From: an uncultured Paracoccaceae bacterium
Lineage (GTDB): Bacteria > Pseudomonadota > Alphaproteobacteria > Rhodobacterales > Rhodobacteraceae
NCBI GenBank assembly: GCA_947500005.1
Contig: CANMQJ010000023.1
Location: 1 to 64,000, forward strand
Length of the DNA stretch: 64,000 nt
Direction: 5' to 3'
Made by a program: the position numbers and the translations under genes. The notes beneath the pieces are model-generated. The model was not told the origin of the DNA. It worked only from the letters and a program-made list of their open reading frames with translations, and did no database searches. Positions 1 to 8,719 of the stretch are shown here, piece after piece; position 1 is the stretch's first letter; every line of letters starts with the position of its first letter.

Positions 1-348
1 GCGCCGCACGCCTTCTATGCCGGCTACGGCATCACGCTTGGCAAAGACGCCAACCTGCTGAGCGAATTGCGCGCCCCTGGCGCCGGTCTCGCGGGGTTCG
101 GCCTTATGATGCTGCTTGGTATCCGGCGGCCCGCGCACCTGCCCGTCGCTATTGCTGTGGCCCTGACGGTCTTCATCGCCTTCCCGGCCGGACGGCTGGT
201 CGGGCTTGCGGTGGACGGGATGCCGTCCGGAAGCGTCATCGGCGCCCTCGTCGTCGAACTGGTGATCGCCGCACTCTGTCTCGCGGCCTTCCGCCGACGC
301 CTCTGGCGGCTGGCGCCTGGCCACTCCACGGCGCAGCCCGCGCACTGA
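1..348 (+). CDS. DUF4345-family membrane protein, C-terminal part (5' truncated by window edge)
   Basis: The reading frame is open from base 1, so the start lies outside the window. The visible 115 residues begin with APHAFYAGYGI followed by LSELRAPGAGLAGFG, the pattern I associate with DUF4345, small integral membrane proteins of about 130 aa. Three hydrophobic stretches can be seen (AGLAGFGLMMLLG, VAIAVALTVFIAF, VVELVIAALCLAAF), followed by a basic C-terminus. Function is unknown. A DUF1772 membrane protein follows 76 nt downstream on the same strand, so the two may be co-transcribed. Confidence 0.75.
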   Translation, partial: APHAFYAGYGITLGKDANLLSELRAPGAGLAGFGLMMLLGIRRPAHLPVAIAVALTVFIAFPAGRLVGLAVDGMPSGSVIGALVVELVIAALCLAAFRRRLWRLAPGHSTAQPAH

Positions 349-424
349 ACCTGCCGCGGCGGCGCGGCCCGCCTTTCCGCGCCGTCGCCATCTTCAACCG
401 AAAGCTCCACGAGGGGACATGCCA

Positions 425-922
425 ATGATCCACCAACTCTTCGAAATCAGCCTCGTTGCCGCCACCCTTGCCGCAGGCCTCGTCGCAGGGATGTTTCTCG
501 CCTTCTCCGATTTCGTGATACGCGCGATTGGCCGTGCCGAGCCCGCAGCCGGGATCGAAGCAATGCAGATGATCAACCGTGAGGTCTTGCGATCGTTGTT
601 CGCGACGCTCCTCGTCGGGCTGGCGCCCGTCTCGATCTTGCTCGCCATCGCCGGGACCTTCCTGATGGGACGCGACGTGGCGCTCTGGCTCGTCGGTGCT
701 GCCGCGTCCTACATCGTCGGCGTCGTGGCGGTCACCGCCCGCAGGAACGTGCCGATGAACGAGCATCTTGACCGTATCGAGCACCGAAGCGCCGACGCAT
801 GTGCCTGCTGGCCCACCTACACGCGCGACTGGACCCGCTGGAACCATCTGCGCTGGGTGGCCGCGGTGGCCGCCGCGATCGGCTACCTTTGCGCGACCGT
901 CACGGTCGCCGGACAGGAATGA
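425..922 (+). CDS. DUF1772 (anthrone oxygenase-like) membrane protein
   Basis: A 165-aa protein with four hydrophobic segments. FSDFVIRAIGR, MQMINREV and the later VPMNEHLD are typical of DUF1772, whose fungal relatives include anthrone oxygenases. The bacterial role is not established. I chose the second ATG (425) over the track's 419 because a GAGGGG ribosome-binding site sits about 8 nt before it and only 2 nt before the first ATG. It is flanked by a DUF4345 gene and a GNAT gene on the same strand. Confidence 0.75.
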   Translation: MIHQLFEISLVAATLAAGLVAGMFLAFSDFVIRAIGRAEPAAGIEAMQMINREVLRSLFATLLVGLAPVSILLAIAGTFLMGRDVALWLVGAAASYIVGVVAVTARRNVPMNEHLDRIEHRSADACACWPTYTRDWTRWNHLRWVAAVAAAIGYLCATVTVAGQE

Positions 923-981
923 CTGGATTCGGGCAGGGTCGGTCACCCTCGGTCCTGGCGCATGGTTCGAAGGACACAACC

Positions 982-1446
982 ATGACCAACGCACCACTGA
1001 CTTTTCGCCCGGCCTGCGAGACAGATTTGTTCGAGATCGTCGAGATGCTGGCAGACGATCCGCTGGGTGGACTGCGCGAGGATCTGCGCGCCCCGCTGCC
1101 AGAGGCTTACCGCGCGGCCTTTTCCGCAATAGAAAGCGATCCGAACCAGTTGCTCGTCGTGGCCGAGCGCAACGGTGCGATCGTCGGAACACTGCAACTC
1201 AGCTACCTGCCCGGCCTCGCGAGAAAGGGCGCCTGGCGCGGACAGATTGAGGCGGTGCGGATCGCGAAAGATCGTCGGGGCGGCAAGCTTGGGGAAGCGA
1301 TGTTCGCTTGGGCGATCGACGAATGCAGGGCGCGCGGGTGCACTTTGGTTCAACTCACCACGGACAAGGCCCGGCCAGACGCCCATCGCTTCTACGACCG
1401 CCTGGGTTTTGAACCGACACATGTCGGCTACAAGCTGAAACTCTAA
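982..1446 (+). CDS. GNAT-family N-acetyltransferase
   Basis: A 154-aa single-domain GNAT. The acetyl-CoA-binding core is visible as IEAVRIAKDRRGGKLGEAMF, a variant of the usual V-x-x-x-x-R/Q-G-x-G/A loop with GGKLGE. It is followed by the C-terminal motif HRFYDRLGFEPTHVGYK, the usual end of small GNAT enzymes. Start choice: the ATG giving MTNAPLTFRP, which leads straight into the first GNAT strand. The longer ORF in the track adds a low-complexity Arg-rich N-terminus that is read-through. The acceptor substrate cannot be predicted. Confidence 0.85.
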   Translation: MTNAPLTFRPACETDLFEIVEMLADDPLGGLREDLRAPLPEAYRAAFSAIESDPNQLLVVAERNGAIVGTLQLSYLPGLARKGAWRGQIEAVRIAKDRRGGKLGEAMFAWAIDECRARGCTLVQLTTDKARPDAHRFYDRLGFEPTHVGYKLKL

Positions 1447-1589
1447 GGTCGGGAGCCGATCATTCTTTGCCCCGGCGCACGCCGCGCAGATGCGGCGAAG
1501 ATGGCGGCCCAAGGGCGAACGTCCGCTCTGTCAGGCCGCGATGCAGCATGTCTACGCCGGAACGAGAGACGGCTATAGGCCGGTCGCGC

Positions 1590-2848
1590 TCATGAATTGG
1601 TCCAAGCGCCAATCTCTCCTGCCAGCCGCGCGATCAGCAGTCGCAACCGCTTGACCATCAGGTCATCTCCGCTTCCATCCTCGGCGATCCTGCGCAACTG
1701 ATCCAGCGCCCATGACGCGCGGTCGATCTGTCGGGTGGCTGTGATGAAGTGGGCGACCGCGTCGTCGATGTCGAGGGGGGGGAGGCGTCGTAGCCTCGGC
1801 CGGCGTGCAGAAGCTTTATGGAATGCAGGGCCACGCCTGCCGCGAAGGCGGGGTCCTTCTGCGCTAAGTCCCGGCCGGCGCGTGTCAGTGTGGCGGGCGC
1901 GGCCTCGTGGTCGGCGGCGCAGTCGAGGGCGATATCGAGAGTTTCGGCGGTCTTCGCTGTGGCGAACCATTTCCCCTTCCGTCCGTGGTGTGCCATCAGG
2001 TCCTCGAGGACCCTGCGCGGATCCCTGTGCGGGTAGCGCTTCACGAGGTCGCGCCACATCGCCAGCCACGTGCCGCCTGCCGTCATCGGCACGCCATAGC
2101 GCGCATAGGCCTCGTGCGCCTTGCCCTGGCGGATCAGGAGGGTTTCGCAGAACTGCGCAATGGCACGATACCCCGGCGGCATGCGCTCCCCTTCAAGCAG
2201 CGCCACGGCGCGCGCCAGGGCCTCGGCCTCGCGGTCCTGACGGACAAGCGCCTCGGCCGCGAATTTCTCATGGAACCACAGCCGCGTCCTGGCGCTGTCC
2301 ACGAGGGCGAGCAATTCCTCGTGGTGGCCTGCCTCGAGGAGGCAGGACAGGGTCAGTGTGGCGGTCGGCACATGCGAGAAGCGGGCGTGATCCGCCCATG
2401 CGGCCGCGATCAGGTCAAGATCGCGATCCGCGTGCTCGTTGATCACCAACGGCACCTTCGCGATCTCGCCGAAGCGGTCGGCGAGTGGGGCGAGATAGTC
2501 GACGCCGTCGTCGAGAATGGCCCTGCGCAGCCGCTCCGCCCAGACCGCGCGCGTGGTCTCGTCCGCCGGCGCTTCGATCAGGATCGGGGCCAGGTCTTCG
2601 AGAGTGCGCGCCACGGCCGTGCCAAGCGCGCCGGAGGAGGTGTCGATATGCTCGAAGGCCGGCCAGATGCGTTCCGCGAGCGCGATGACGCCCTCGCCGG
2701 CCACGACGGGATCGCTCTTCCGCACGGCCTTGATCTCGCGCGTCGCCGCCTTCAGCCGCGCGGTGGCCTTCGCCGTGCCGCGCCAGCCGAACGCGCCCGC
2801 GCGCATGCCGGGCTTGAAGGCCCATTTGTGGGTCGTGTTTCGCGCCAT
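1590..2848 (-). pseudogene. DUF6880-like protein, frameshifted in a G8 homopolymer
   Basis: From MARNTTHKWAFKPG the frame runs well to HAGRGYDASPP and then becomes a Ser/Thr/Pro-rich stretch ending at 1658. The -1 frame carries the natural continuation, LDIDDAVAHFITATRQ to GEIGAWTNS, stopping at 1590. The switch point is a run of eight G (1775-1782 on the plus strand). One more base restores a single frame of about 419 aa. The pattern (long helical repeat-like protein, RKSDPVVAGEGVIALAE, HEELLALVD, RGYD) is that of DUF6880, function unknown. The start at 2848 has AGGAT upstream, against the track's 2878. The cause may be a sequencing indel, a real mutation or phase variation. Confidence 0.7.
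1775..1782. repeat. G8 homopolymer at a coding frame break
   Basis: Eight consecutive G on the plus strand, inside the 3' part of the DUF6880-like gene. A ninth base joins the upstream frame (DASPP) to the downstream frame (LDIDDAVAHF). Such runs are prone both to sequencing indels and to slipped-strand mutation. Confidence 0.9.
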
Positions 2849-2997
2849 GTCATCCTCTTGTCCTGTCGAGACTGACACAGGCAGGTTTCAGGATGAAGAC
2901 CCGGGCGCCTTTGGCCGAACCACATCGACAGGGCCGATCGGGTTGACCTTTCGTCGGTGATCCGGCCATCAGGCCTGCGCGGGAAGGGAGCGATCAC

Positions 2998-3438
2998 ATG
3001 ACCAGCGACGCGGATATCCGGGGGAAACTCGCCAAGCTCGAGCGCCTGTTCGCCCGCGGCGCGACCCCCGGCGAACGGGCCGCGGCCGGTGCGGTGCGTG
3101 ACCGGCTTCAGGCCAGGCTGGACCTCGGGGCGTCGGACGAGGCGGAGCCGGAGATCGAGCTGCAGTATTCCATGCCGGATGCCTGGTCGGTCCGCATCTT
3201 CGTGGCGCTCTGCCGAAAGCACGGGGTGCGACCCTATCGCTATCCCCGGCAACGGCGCACCACGGTCATGGTCCGGGCGCGGCAAGCCGGCTTCGAACGC
3301 ACGGTCGCGTCCGAGTTCCGCACCCTCTACCGCGAGGTGACGGCGTATTTCGACGAGACGGTGAACCACCTCATCGCCGACGCCATGAAATCCGATGGCG
3401 ACGACGAGACGCTCGAGCAGCGGCAGCTTCCGAAATAG
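2998..3438 (+). CDS. conserved hypothetical protein (146 aa)
   Basis: Not confidently recognised. The N-terminus (IRGKLAKLERLFARGATPGERAAA) resembles the first helical repeat of DUF2786-type proteins, which is weak evidence. The rest is a basic alpha/beta stretch (LCRKHGVRPYRYPRQRRTTVMV) with an acidic end. No signal peptide or membrane segment. The start is supported by GGGAAGGGAG a few bases upstream. It is divergent from the frameshifted DUF6880-like gene across a 149-nt gap. A nucleic-acid-binding role is possible from the basic centre but is only a guess. Confidence 0.6.
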   Translation: MTSDADIRGKLAKLERLFARGATPGERAAAGAVRDRLQARLDLGASDEAEPEIELQYSMPDAWSVRIFVALCRKHGVRPYRYPRQRRTTVMVRARQAGFERTVASEFRTLYREVTAYFDETVNHLIADAMKSDGDDETLEQRQLPK

Positions 3439-4315
3439 CACGCCGTGCCAAACCGCCCGCCAGGGGCGGCGGCGAAGCATATCGCCGGCAAATCCGTCGC
3501 GGCGCTGCGCGCGCTGAAGATCCGGGATCGTCGCGCCCGGAGCGCCATCCGGTCATGTTGGAATTCTGAGTAGCGATATCAGCGTTGGGGGCGGATCCTC
3601 TGGCAAGTAGAAACGAGCGCCGCCGCGCTCGAGGTTGTCTCCCGTCAGCGGCCGGGACTGCGAAGGCTGCCAAGGCGGCCCTCTCTGACAGATGGCATGG
3701 GAATTTGTCCGGGATGCACGTCGTTGCTTCCACTCAAGCGGATGCCACCACCTCTGGGGACTGATCAGATCCCCGCAGCGCGCTGCTTTTTCGGTGATGA
3801 ATAACACTGTTCACGAGCGTCCAGTCGTTCTGGATTTCGCGCTGCCTCCTTTCTCTTCGCTCATCGTGCGGTCCCGGACGGCATCTTCATTCCGTCCGTC
3901 ATAGGAAAGAAATGGAATGTTCGACGTCAGCCGGAAACATTTTCCCGCCGATAGCCGCAAAATATTCCTCCGTACCTCGCGGTAACGACCCCTCGTGATC
4001 CTTTCCGACGCGCCCGAACAAGCTTCCGACGGGGCGGAAAGCAAGCGCTCCGGGAGGTTTATCACGGCCCCAGCCAATATCGTCATCCGGCATCATGGGG
4101 CCGGTTGACGACTTTGGCAGGGTAATTCCCAAGCATTGTCGGGCAGGACGAAGTTTTTTCTTCGTGCAGCGGGCGGTTGGCCAATCTCTATGTCGAGAAA
4201 CGGGCCAACAGGTCGTTCAGTCCAGGCAACAACAAGGAGGGGCATCCCAGGAACGACATCGGACAGGCTTGATGCTGCCACGACCGGCAGACGCGCAACC
4301 AGAGGAGGACCCACC
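3439..4315. other. 877-nt stretch with no convincing gene
   Basis: Short ORFs on both strands here are Arg/Ser/Pro-rich or lack start signals, and none continues into a recognisable domain. Base composition is patchier than in the flanks, with AT-rich blocks around 3560 and 3900-3970. The only structure noted is the inverted repeat ACGAAG-T6-CTTCGT near 4149-4166, about 150 nt before the next gene. A similar T-rich block followed by CTTCGT recurs at about 4862-4875. Confidence 0.6.
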
Positions 4316-4729
4316 ATGCTGCGCAAGCTCCCCACGAAGACCCTGTCCGCAGACCCGCAACTCGCCGCCGTGCGCACCTTTTTCGATGAGCACGGAGCCG
4401 CGCTGTGCAACGCCGCCGGGTTGATCGACGGTGAGTCCGGAATGACGCGCGTCCTGCGCCTCATGTCCGGGCTGCGCGAAGCATCGCGCCTCGATCGGGC
4501 GACTCGGCGCAGGCTGGTCGATCTGCATCGGCTCCTCTCTCTCGACCCCGTCATCGACGCGTTCGAACCCGACCTGTCGTCCTGGGTTCTCCTCGACCCT
4601 GCCAGTCCGGAAGTGGAAGAGCTCTGCCTGCTGACTGACCGGCTCTTCGACCTCCTGGTCGAGATCGGCGAACAGGACGACGAGCGGGACGCGCAGGCAC
4701 TCGCCCTCCCGGCGCAGGACGCGGCCTGA
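4316..4729 (+). CDS. hypothetical protein (137 aa)
   Basis: Not recognised. The start is at MLRKLPTKTL, placed by a strong AGAGGAGGA site about 6 nt upstream. The track's longer ORF from 4136 adds a non-native-looking N-terminus. The protein is predicted mostly helical and soluble, with an acidic C-terminus. Its segment FFDEHGAALCNAAGLIDGESG loosely resembles HLRRHGASLCDLLDALDDPSG in the next gene (5042), in the same part of both proteins, suggesting distant paralogy. No catalytic motif is visible. Confidence 0.6.
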   Translation: MLRKLPTKTLSADPQLAAVRTFFDEHGAALCNAAGLIDGESGMTRVLRLMSGLREASRLDRATRRRLVDLHRLLSLDPVIDAFEPDLSSWVLLDPASPEVEELCLLTDRLFDLLVEIGEQDDERDAQALALPAQDAA

Positions 4730-5041
4730 ACTGCGGCGCCGACCATGCGCAGTTTGCACGGTCGGCGTCATGCTCTGGGATGAGCGCAAAGCGCAGCCTC
4801 CCGAAAGCGCACCAACTGCGGCGGTACGGCCCAAGAACAGAAAAAATCATGCGCCAAGCAGATTTTTTCTTCGTCATACCAACGAACGACCAATTTTCTC
4901 GTCACCAGCACCCAAGACCAGTCATCACAACCATCCGAAAGGACCCTGCCAACGCCCAAGCATCTCCCTGCGACGGAACATGACGCCGATGAATCAGGCA
5001 CACCAGCACCGTTTCCGCCACTGCATGAAAGGGAGAACATC
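4730..5041. other. 312-nt gap without a gene
   Basis: No convincing ORF. It contains a T-rich block followed by CTTCGTCAT (about 4862-4878), reminiscent of the block before the preceding gene. A purine-rich ribosome-binding site (AAAGGGAGAA) at the end serves the gene at 5042. It may hold the promoter of the 5042-5780 gene pair, but no clear -35/-10 could be assigned. Confidence 0.5.
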
Positions 5042-5392
5042 ATGCTCAACACCATCACCCTCGATATCGCCGAGGCCCGTCTCGGCGCCGCCTATGCAGT
5101 GGAGAAGCACCTCCGCCGCCACGGCGCGAGCCTCTGCGACCTGCTCGACGCGCTCGATGATCCGAGCGGCTTCGCCGCGCTCTGTAACCTGCATGGCGCC
5201 TTCGGGCAGCCGATCCCGGATACCGATGGCGTCGAGGCTGCCCTCCTCGACATCTGTCGCATCCTCGCCGATCAAACACCGTCGTCGCTCGACCGGGTCG
5301 GTCATGAACGAGGTCTGCCGGCCTCCGACATGACCCTCTGGCATGGCGCGCGGGTCTGCGACCTTCTCGCGCGGTTCCGTCATGCCGACTGA
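5042..5392 (+). CDS. hypothetical protein (116 aa)
   Basis: Not recognised. It has a good ribosome-binding site (AAGGGAG, 6-7 nt before ATG). The protein is soluble and helical, with a central HGASLCDLLDALDDPSGFAALCNL segment resembling part of the protein encoded at 4316. It is translationally coupled to the next gene: the downstream ATG lies inside its last codons, an 11-nt overlap. Together the two look like a small accessory operon ending at a good terminator. Confidence 0.6.
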   Translation: MLNTITLDIAEARLGAAYAVEKHLRRHGASLCDLLDALDDPSGFAALCNLHGAFGQPIPDTDGVEAALLDICRILADQTPSSLDRVGHERGLPASDMTLWHGARVCDLLARFRHAD

Positions 5393-5780
5393 GACCGGGG
5401 CACGCTGTGTCCTTCAGCTGGCGCGCCAGCGTCGCCTGAGCGTCCATCCCGACGAGTTCGGATTGGAGCAGGACATTTGCGACGTGACCCTTTGGCTCAT
5501 CGAGAAGCACGGCCTGTCTCGTGTTCACGTCTGGGTGGACCGGCATTACACTCAGATCGGCCGGGAAATAGCCGGCGTGACCGTCATGACCTCGCCTGCG
5601 CACCCAGCGCGGCTGACCGAGGCGGCGCACGAGGCGTTCCTCGCGCTCGGTTACACGGTCAAAGACACCCGCGCAGACACCTACGGCCACCAGTTCTGCG
5701 ACGGCCATCACTCGAGGCACGAGGCCATCCAGGCCTACGCGCGCATTGAAGACGCGCTGAGGCTCTGGCGATCAGAATAG
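5382..5780 (+). CDS. hypothetical protein (132 aa)
   Basis: Not recognised. The ATG at 5382 overlaps the end of the upstream gene by 11 nt. The track's start at 5343 lies deeper in the upstream gene and is less likely. The protein is rich in His and charged residues, with DRHYTQIGREIAGVTVMTSP and YGHQFCDGHHSRHEA. The C/H cluster (QFCDGHHSRH) could bind metal but matches no family I know. It is the last gene before the intrinsic terminator at 5803. Confidence 0.6.
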   Translation: MPTETGARCVLQLARQRRLSVHPDEFGLEQDICDVTLWLIEKHGLSRVHVWVDRHYTQIGREIAGVTVMTSPAHPARLTEAAHEAFLALGYTVKDTRADTYGHQFCDGHHSRHEAIQAYARIEDALRLWRSE

Positions 5781-5802
5781 TTGAACAATAGATTCTGTGG
5801 AG

Positions 5803-5827
5803 AAGGGCGGCGAAAGCCGCCCTTTTT
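5803..5827 (+). terminator. Rho-independent terminator
   Basis: AAGGGCGGC, loop GAAA, GCCGCCCTT running into T5. A stable 9-bp stem with a GNRA-type tetraloop, 22 nt after the stop of the 5382 gene, so it ends the small 5042-5780 operon. Confidence 0.9.
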
Positions 5828-6344
5828 CGTGCCCGGTGATGTTGGACTTGCCAGCGGCCAACAAATAGAGTCTCGTTCGCACGGTCAGGAATTGGATCGC
5901 GGCAGGAGAAGCCTTCGATCAGCGGACCACCACTGGCTGCCTTCTTATCTGTCGTTGCGGAAAAAATTCAGTCGGCCGACCAGGGCCGGAGCATGCTGCC
6001 TGACTCTTGAGATTGCAGCGCTCAGCTCTTCGAGCCCCTGAATTCATGGCAGATTACTGCGTTGCCAGCGTAGGATGGACACGAGAATCTCCTTGCGCGC
6101 CGGGCTGCGTGACGGAGGTCCGTGCATTTGGAATCGCGCTTTCAATCCGCGTTTTCCGCCAGATGCAACGCGACTGCGAAGGATCATCCCTGCAAAAGAA
6201 ATTTCCCAAATCCTTTTGGCCGCGTAGCTCTCGGAACCATCTTCCTCGGGACAGAGTCGAACTTTGCACCCAAGGTGCATGCTCATAATACGCGCAAACC
6301 GGGCGTTTCCGCCCGGTGGTCACGTTGTGCTTATCAGAATGGCC
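5828..6344. other. gene-free stretch with hairpins
   Basis: No credible gene on either strand. Two hairpins are visible: TGCACC-CAA-GGTGCA near 6266-6280, and ACCGGGCG-TTTC-CGCCCGGT at 6298-6317. A T-loop-like TTCGACT on the minus strand near 6255 suggested a decayed tRNA, but no acceptor, D or anticodon arms can be built around it. Confidence 0.5.
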
Positions 6345-6377
6345 AAAAAACCACCCCAAAAGGACAATTAGTCCTTT
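6345..6377 (-). terminator. intrinsic terminator of nrdJ
   Basis: Read on the minus strand: AAAGGAC, loop TAATT, GTCCTTT, followed after a short GGGGTGG by T6. It lies 33 nt past the nrdJ stop codon. The stem is modest and the gap to the T-run longer than ideal, so this is probable rather than certain. Confidence 0.6.
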
Positions 6378-6409
6378 CAATTTCATTACACAAGGGCCGT
6401 TCCGACTGC

Positions 6410-8692
6410 CTAACCGCATTTCGAGTGCCCGCAGCTTGCACAGGTCATGCAGCCTTCGACCATGCGCATTTCGTACTGTCCGCAGGACGGACAAGCCTTG
6501 CCGCGCGGTGCGTCGAGGCCGACCACCTGCGCCGTGGGGTCGGACTTCAGGCCCATTCCCTCGCCCTCCAGGAATCCGATGGCGATCATGTGGCGTTCGA
6601 TCACCCCGCCGATGGCCGCGAGGATCGAGGGGATGTACTTGCCCTGCACCCAGGCGCCGCCGCGCGGGTCGAAGACCGCCTTCAGTTCCTCGACCACGAA
6701 AGACACGTCGCCGCCGCGCCGGAACACTGCCGAGATCATGCGTGTGAGCGCGACAGTCCAGGCGAAATGCTCCATGTTCTTGGAGTTGATGAAGACCTCG
6801 AAGGGCCGCCGCCGCCCGCCTATCACGATGTCGTTGATCGTCAGGTAGATGGCGTGCTCGCTGTCGGGCCATTTCAGCTTGTAGGTATTTCCCTCCAGGG
6901 CCTGCGGCCGGTCGAGCGGCTCAGACATGTAAATGACGTCCCCCCCCTCCTCGGGATGCGGTGCATCGGCGGTCTCACCCGGGGCCTGGTCCGCCGTCTC
7001 GCTGACCGACAGGACCGATCCCGTCACATCGTTCGGCCGGTAGGTCGTGCATCCCTTGCAGCCTTCGTCCCAGGCCTGCATGTAGACATCCTTGAACGCG
7101 TCGAAGGAAATGTCCTCGGGGCAGTTGATGGTCTTGGAGATCGAGCTGTCGATCCATTTCTGCGCCGCGGCCTGCATCTTGACATGCTCCAGCGGTGTCA
7201 GCGTCTGGGCGTTCACGAAATACTCGGGCAGGGCCGCGTCGCCGAAGCGGTCGCGCCACATCTGCACGGCGTAGTCGACGACTTCCTCCTCGGTGCGCGA
7301 ACCGTCCTTCTGCAACACCTTGCGCTTGTAGGCATAGGCAAAGACCGGCTCGATCCCGCTCGACACGTTCCCTGCGTAAAGCGAGATCGTGCCCGTGGGC
7401 GCGATCGAGGTCAGAAGCGCGTTGCGGATGCCATGTTCGCGGATCGCATCGCGCACATCCTCGTCCATGCCCTGCATCGTCCCCGAGGCCAGGTATTTCC
7501 CGGCGTCGAAAAGCGGGAAGGCACCCTTTTCCTTCGCCAATTGCACCGACGCCAGATAGGCGGCGCGGGCGATGGCGTGCAACCAGCGCTCCGTCTGACG
7601 CGCCGCCTCGTCCGAACCGTAGCGCAGGCCGACCATCAGCAGCGCATCGGCCAGCCCGGTGACGCCCAGCCCGATCCGGCGCTTGTTGCGCGCCTCCTCG
7701 GCCTGTTGCGGCAGCGGGAATTTCGAGGCGTCGACCACATTGTCCATCATCCGCACGGCGGTCGCCACCAGCTTGTCCAGCGCGCCCTCCTCGATGCCCG
7801 CGCCCTCGCCGAACGGGTCCTTCACCAGCCGCGCAAGGTTGATCGAACCCAGCAGGCAGGCGCCATAGGGCGGCAGGGGCTGCTCGCCACAAGGGTTGGT
7901 GGCGGCGATGGTCTCGCAATAGCTCAGGTTGTTGGCCTGGTTGATCCGGTCGATGAAGATGACGCCCGGTTCGGCATAGTCATAGGTCGCGCGCATGATG
8001 CGGTTCCACAGGTCGCGCGCCTGTATCGTGTGATAGACCTTGCCGTCGAATTCTAGCTCCCAGGGCCCGTCGGCCTTGACCGCCTCCATGAAGGCATCGG
8101 TGACCAGAACCGACATGTTGAACATGCGCAGGCGGGCAGGGTCGGATTTCGCGCTGATGAACTGCTCGATATCGGGGTGATCGCAGCGCATCACCGCCAT
8201 CATCGCGCCCCGACGCGACCCGGCGGACATGATGGTGCGGCACATCGCGTCCCAGACATCCATGAAGGACAGCGGCCCCGAGGCATCCGCCGCCACGCCT
8301 TTGACGTCCGCGCCGCGCGGCCGGATCGTCGAGAAATCATAGCCGATCCCGCCGCCCTGCTGCATGGTCAGCGCGGCCTCCTTCAGCATGTCGAAGATGC
8401 CGCCCATGCTGTCGGGGATGGTGCCCATCACGAAGCAGTTGAACAGCGTCACCTGCCGCGCGGTGCCTGCTCCGGCCGTGATCCGGCCTGCGGGGAGGTA
8501 CTTGAAATCCTCCAGCGCGGCATAGAATTCCTCTTCCCATTTCGCGGGCTCCGCCTCGACCTTGGCGAGGTCGCGCGCGATGCGACGCCAGCTGTCCTCG
8601 ACCGTCTTGTCGATCGGCGTCCCGTCCGCCTCTTTGAAACGGTACTTCATGTCCCATATCTGTTCTGCGATGGGGGCGGCGAAACGGCTCAT
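6410..8692 (-). CDS. nrdJ: adenosylcobalamin-dependent ribonucleotide reductase (class II)
   Basis: Reduces ribonucleotides to deoxyribonucleotides using coenzyme B12 radical chemistry, in the cytoplasm. The active-site loop NPCGEQPLPPYG (about residues 266-277) carries the radical Cys and Glu. LFNCFV near residue 86 supplies a first redox Cys, and the C-terminus has the Cys-rich tail CPSCGQ...CMTCASCGHSKC expected for thiol exchange and metal binding. Start at MSRFAAPIAEQ with GGAGAAGTG upstream; the track's start six codons earlier overlaps that site. A tRNA gene lies only 27 nt upstream on the same strand. I saw no cobalamin riboswitch, NrdR box or class I nrdAB in the window. Confidence 0.95.
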   Translation of the reverse strand: MSRFAAPIAEQIWDMKYRFKEADGTPIDKTVEDSWRRIARDLAKVEAEPAKWEEEFYAALEDFKYLPAGRITAGAGTARQVTLFNCFVMGTIPDSMGGIFDMLKEAALTMQQGGGIGYDFSTIRPRGADVKGVAADASGPLSFMDVWDAMCRTIMSAGSRRGAMMAVMRCDHPDIEQFISAKSDPARLRMFNMSVLVTDAFMEAVKADGPWELEFDGKVYHTIQARDLWNRIMRATYDYAEPGVIFIDRINQANNLSYCETIAATNPCGEQPLPPYGACLLGSINLARLVKDPFGEGAGIEEGALDKLVATAVRMMDNVVDASKFPLPQQAEEARNKRRIGLGVTGLADALLMVGLRYGSDEAARQTERWLHAIARAAYLASVQLAKEKGAFPLFDAGKYLASGTMQGMDEDVRDAIREHGIRNALLTSIAPTGTISLYAGNVSSGIEPVFAYAYKRKVLQKDGSRTEEEVVDYAVQMWRDRFGDAALPEYFVNAQTLTPLEHVKMQAAAQKWIDSSISKTINCPEDISFDAFKDVYMQAWDEGCKGCTTYRPNDVTGSVLSVSETADQAPGETADAPHPEEGGDVIYMSEPLDRPQALEGNTYKLKWPDSEHAIYLTINDIVIGGRRRPFEVFINSKNMEHFAWTVALTRMISAVFRRGGDVSFVVEELKAVFDPRGGAWVQGKYIPSILAAIGGVIERHMIAIGFLEGEGMGLKSDPTAQVVGLDAPRGKACPSCGQYEMRMVEGCMTCASCGHSKCG

Positions 8693-8719
8693 CACTTCTC
8701 CAAGTATCATTTATTGTGT

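Noticed and set aside
1775-1782. Programmed ribosomal frameshifting in the DUF6880-like gene
   Set aside because: No slippery heptamer with downstream structure was evident, and an indel in a homopolymer is a simpler explanation.
6240-6290. Decayed tRNA or attachment-site remnant (TTCGACT, CACCTTGGGTGC on the minus strand)
   Set aside because: Only a T-loop-like string and one hairpin can be seen; acceptor, D and anticodon arms do not form.
6122-8056. 644-aa plus-strand ORF
   Set aside because: Antisense to nrdJ with no recognisable motif.
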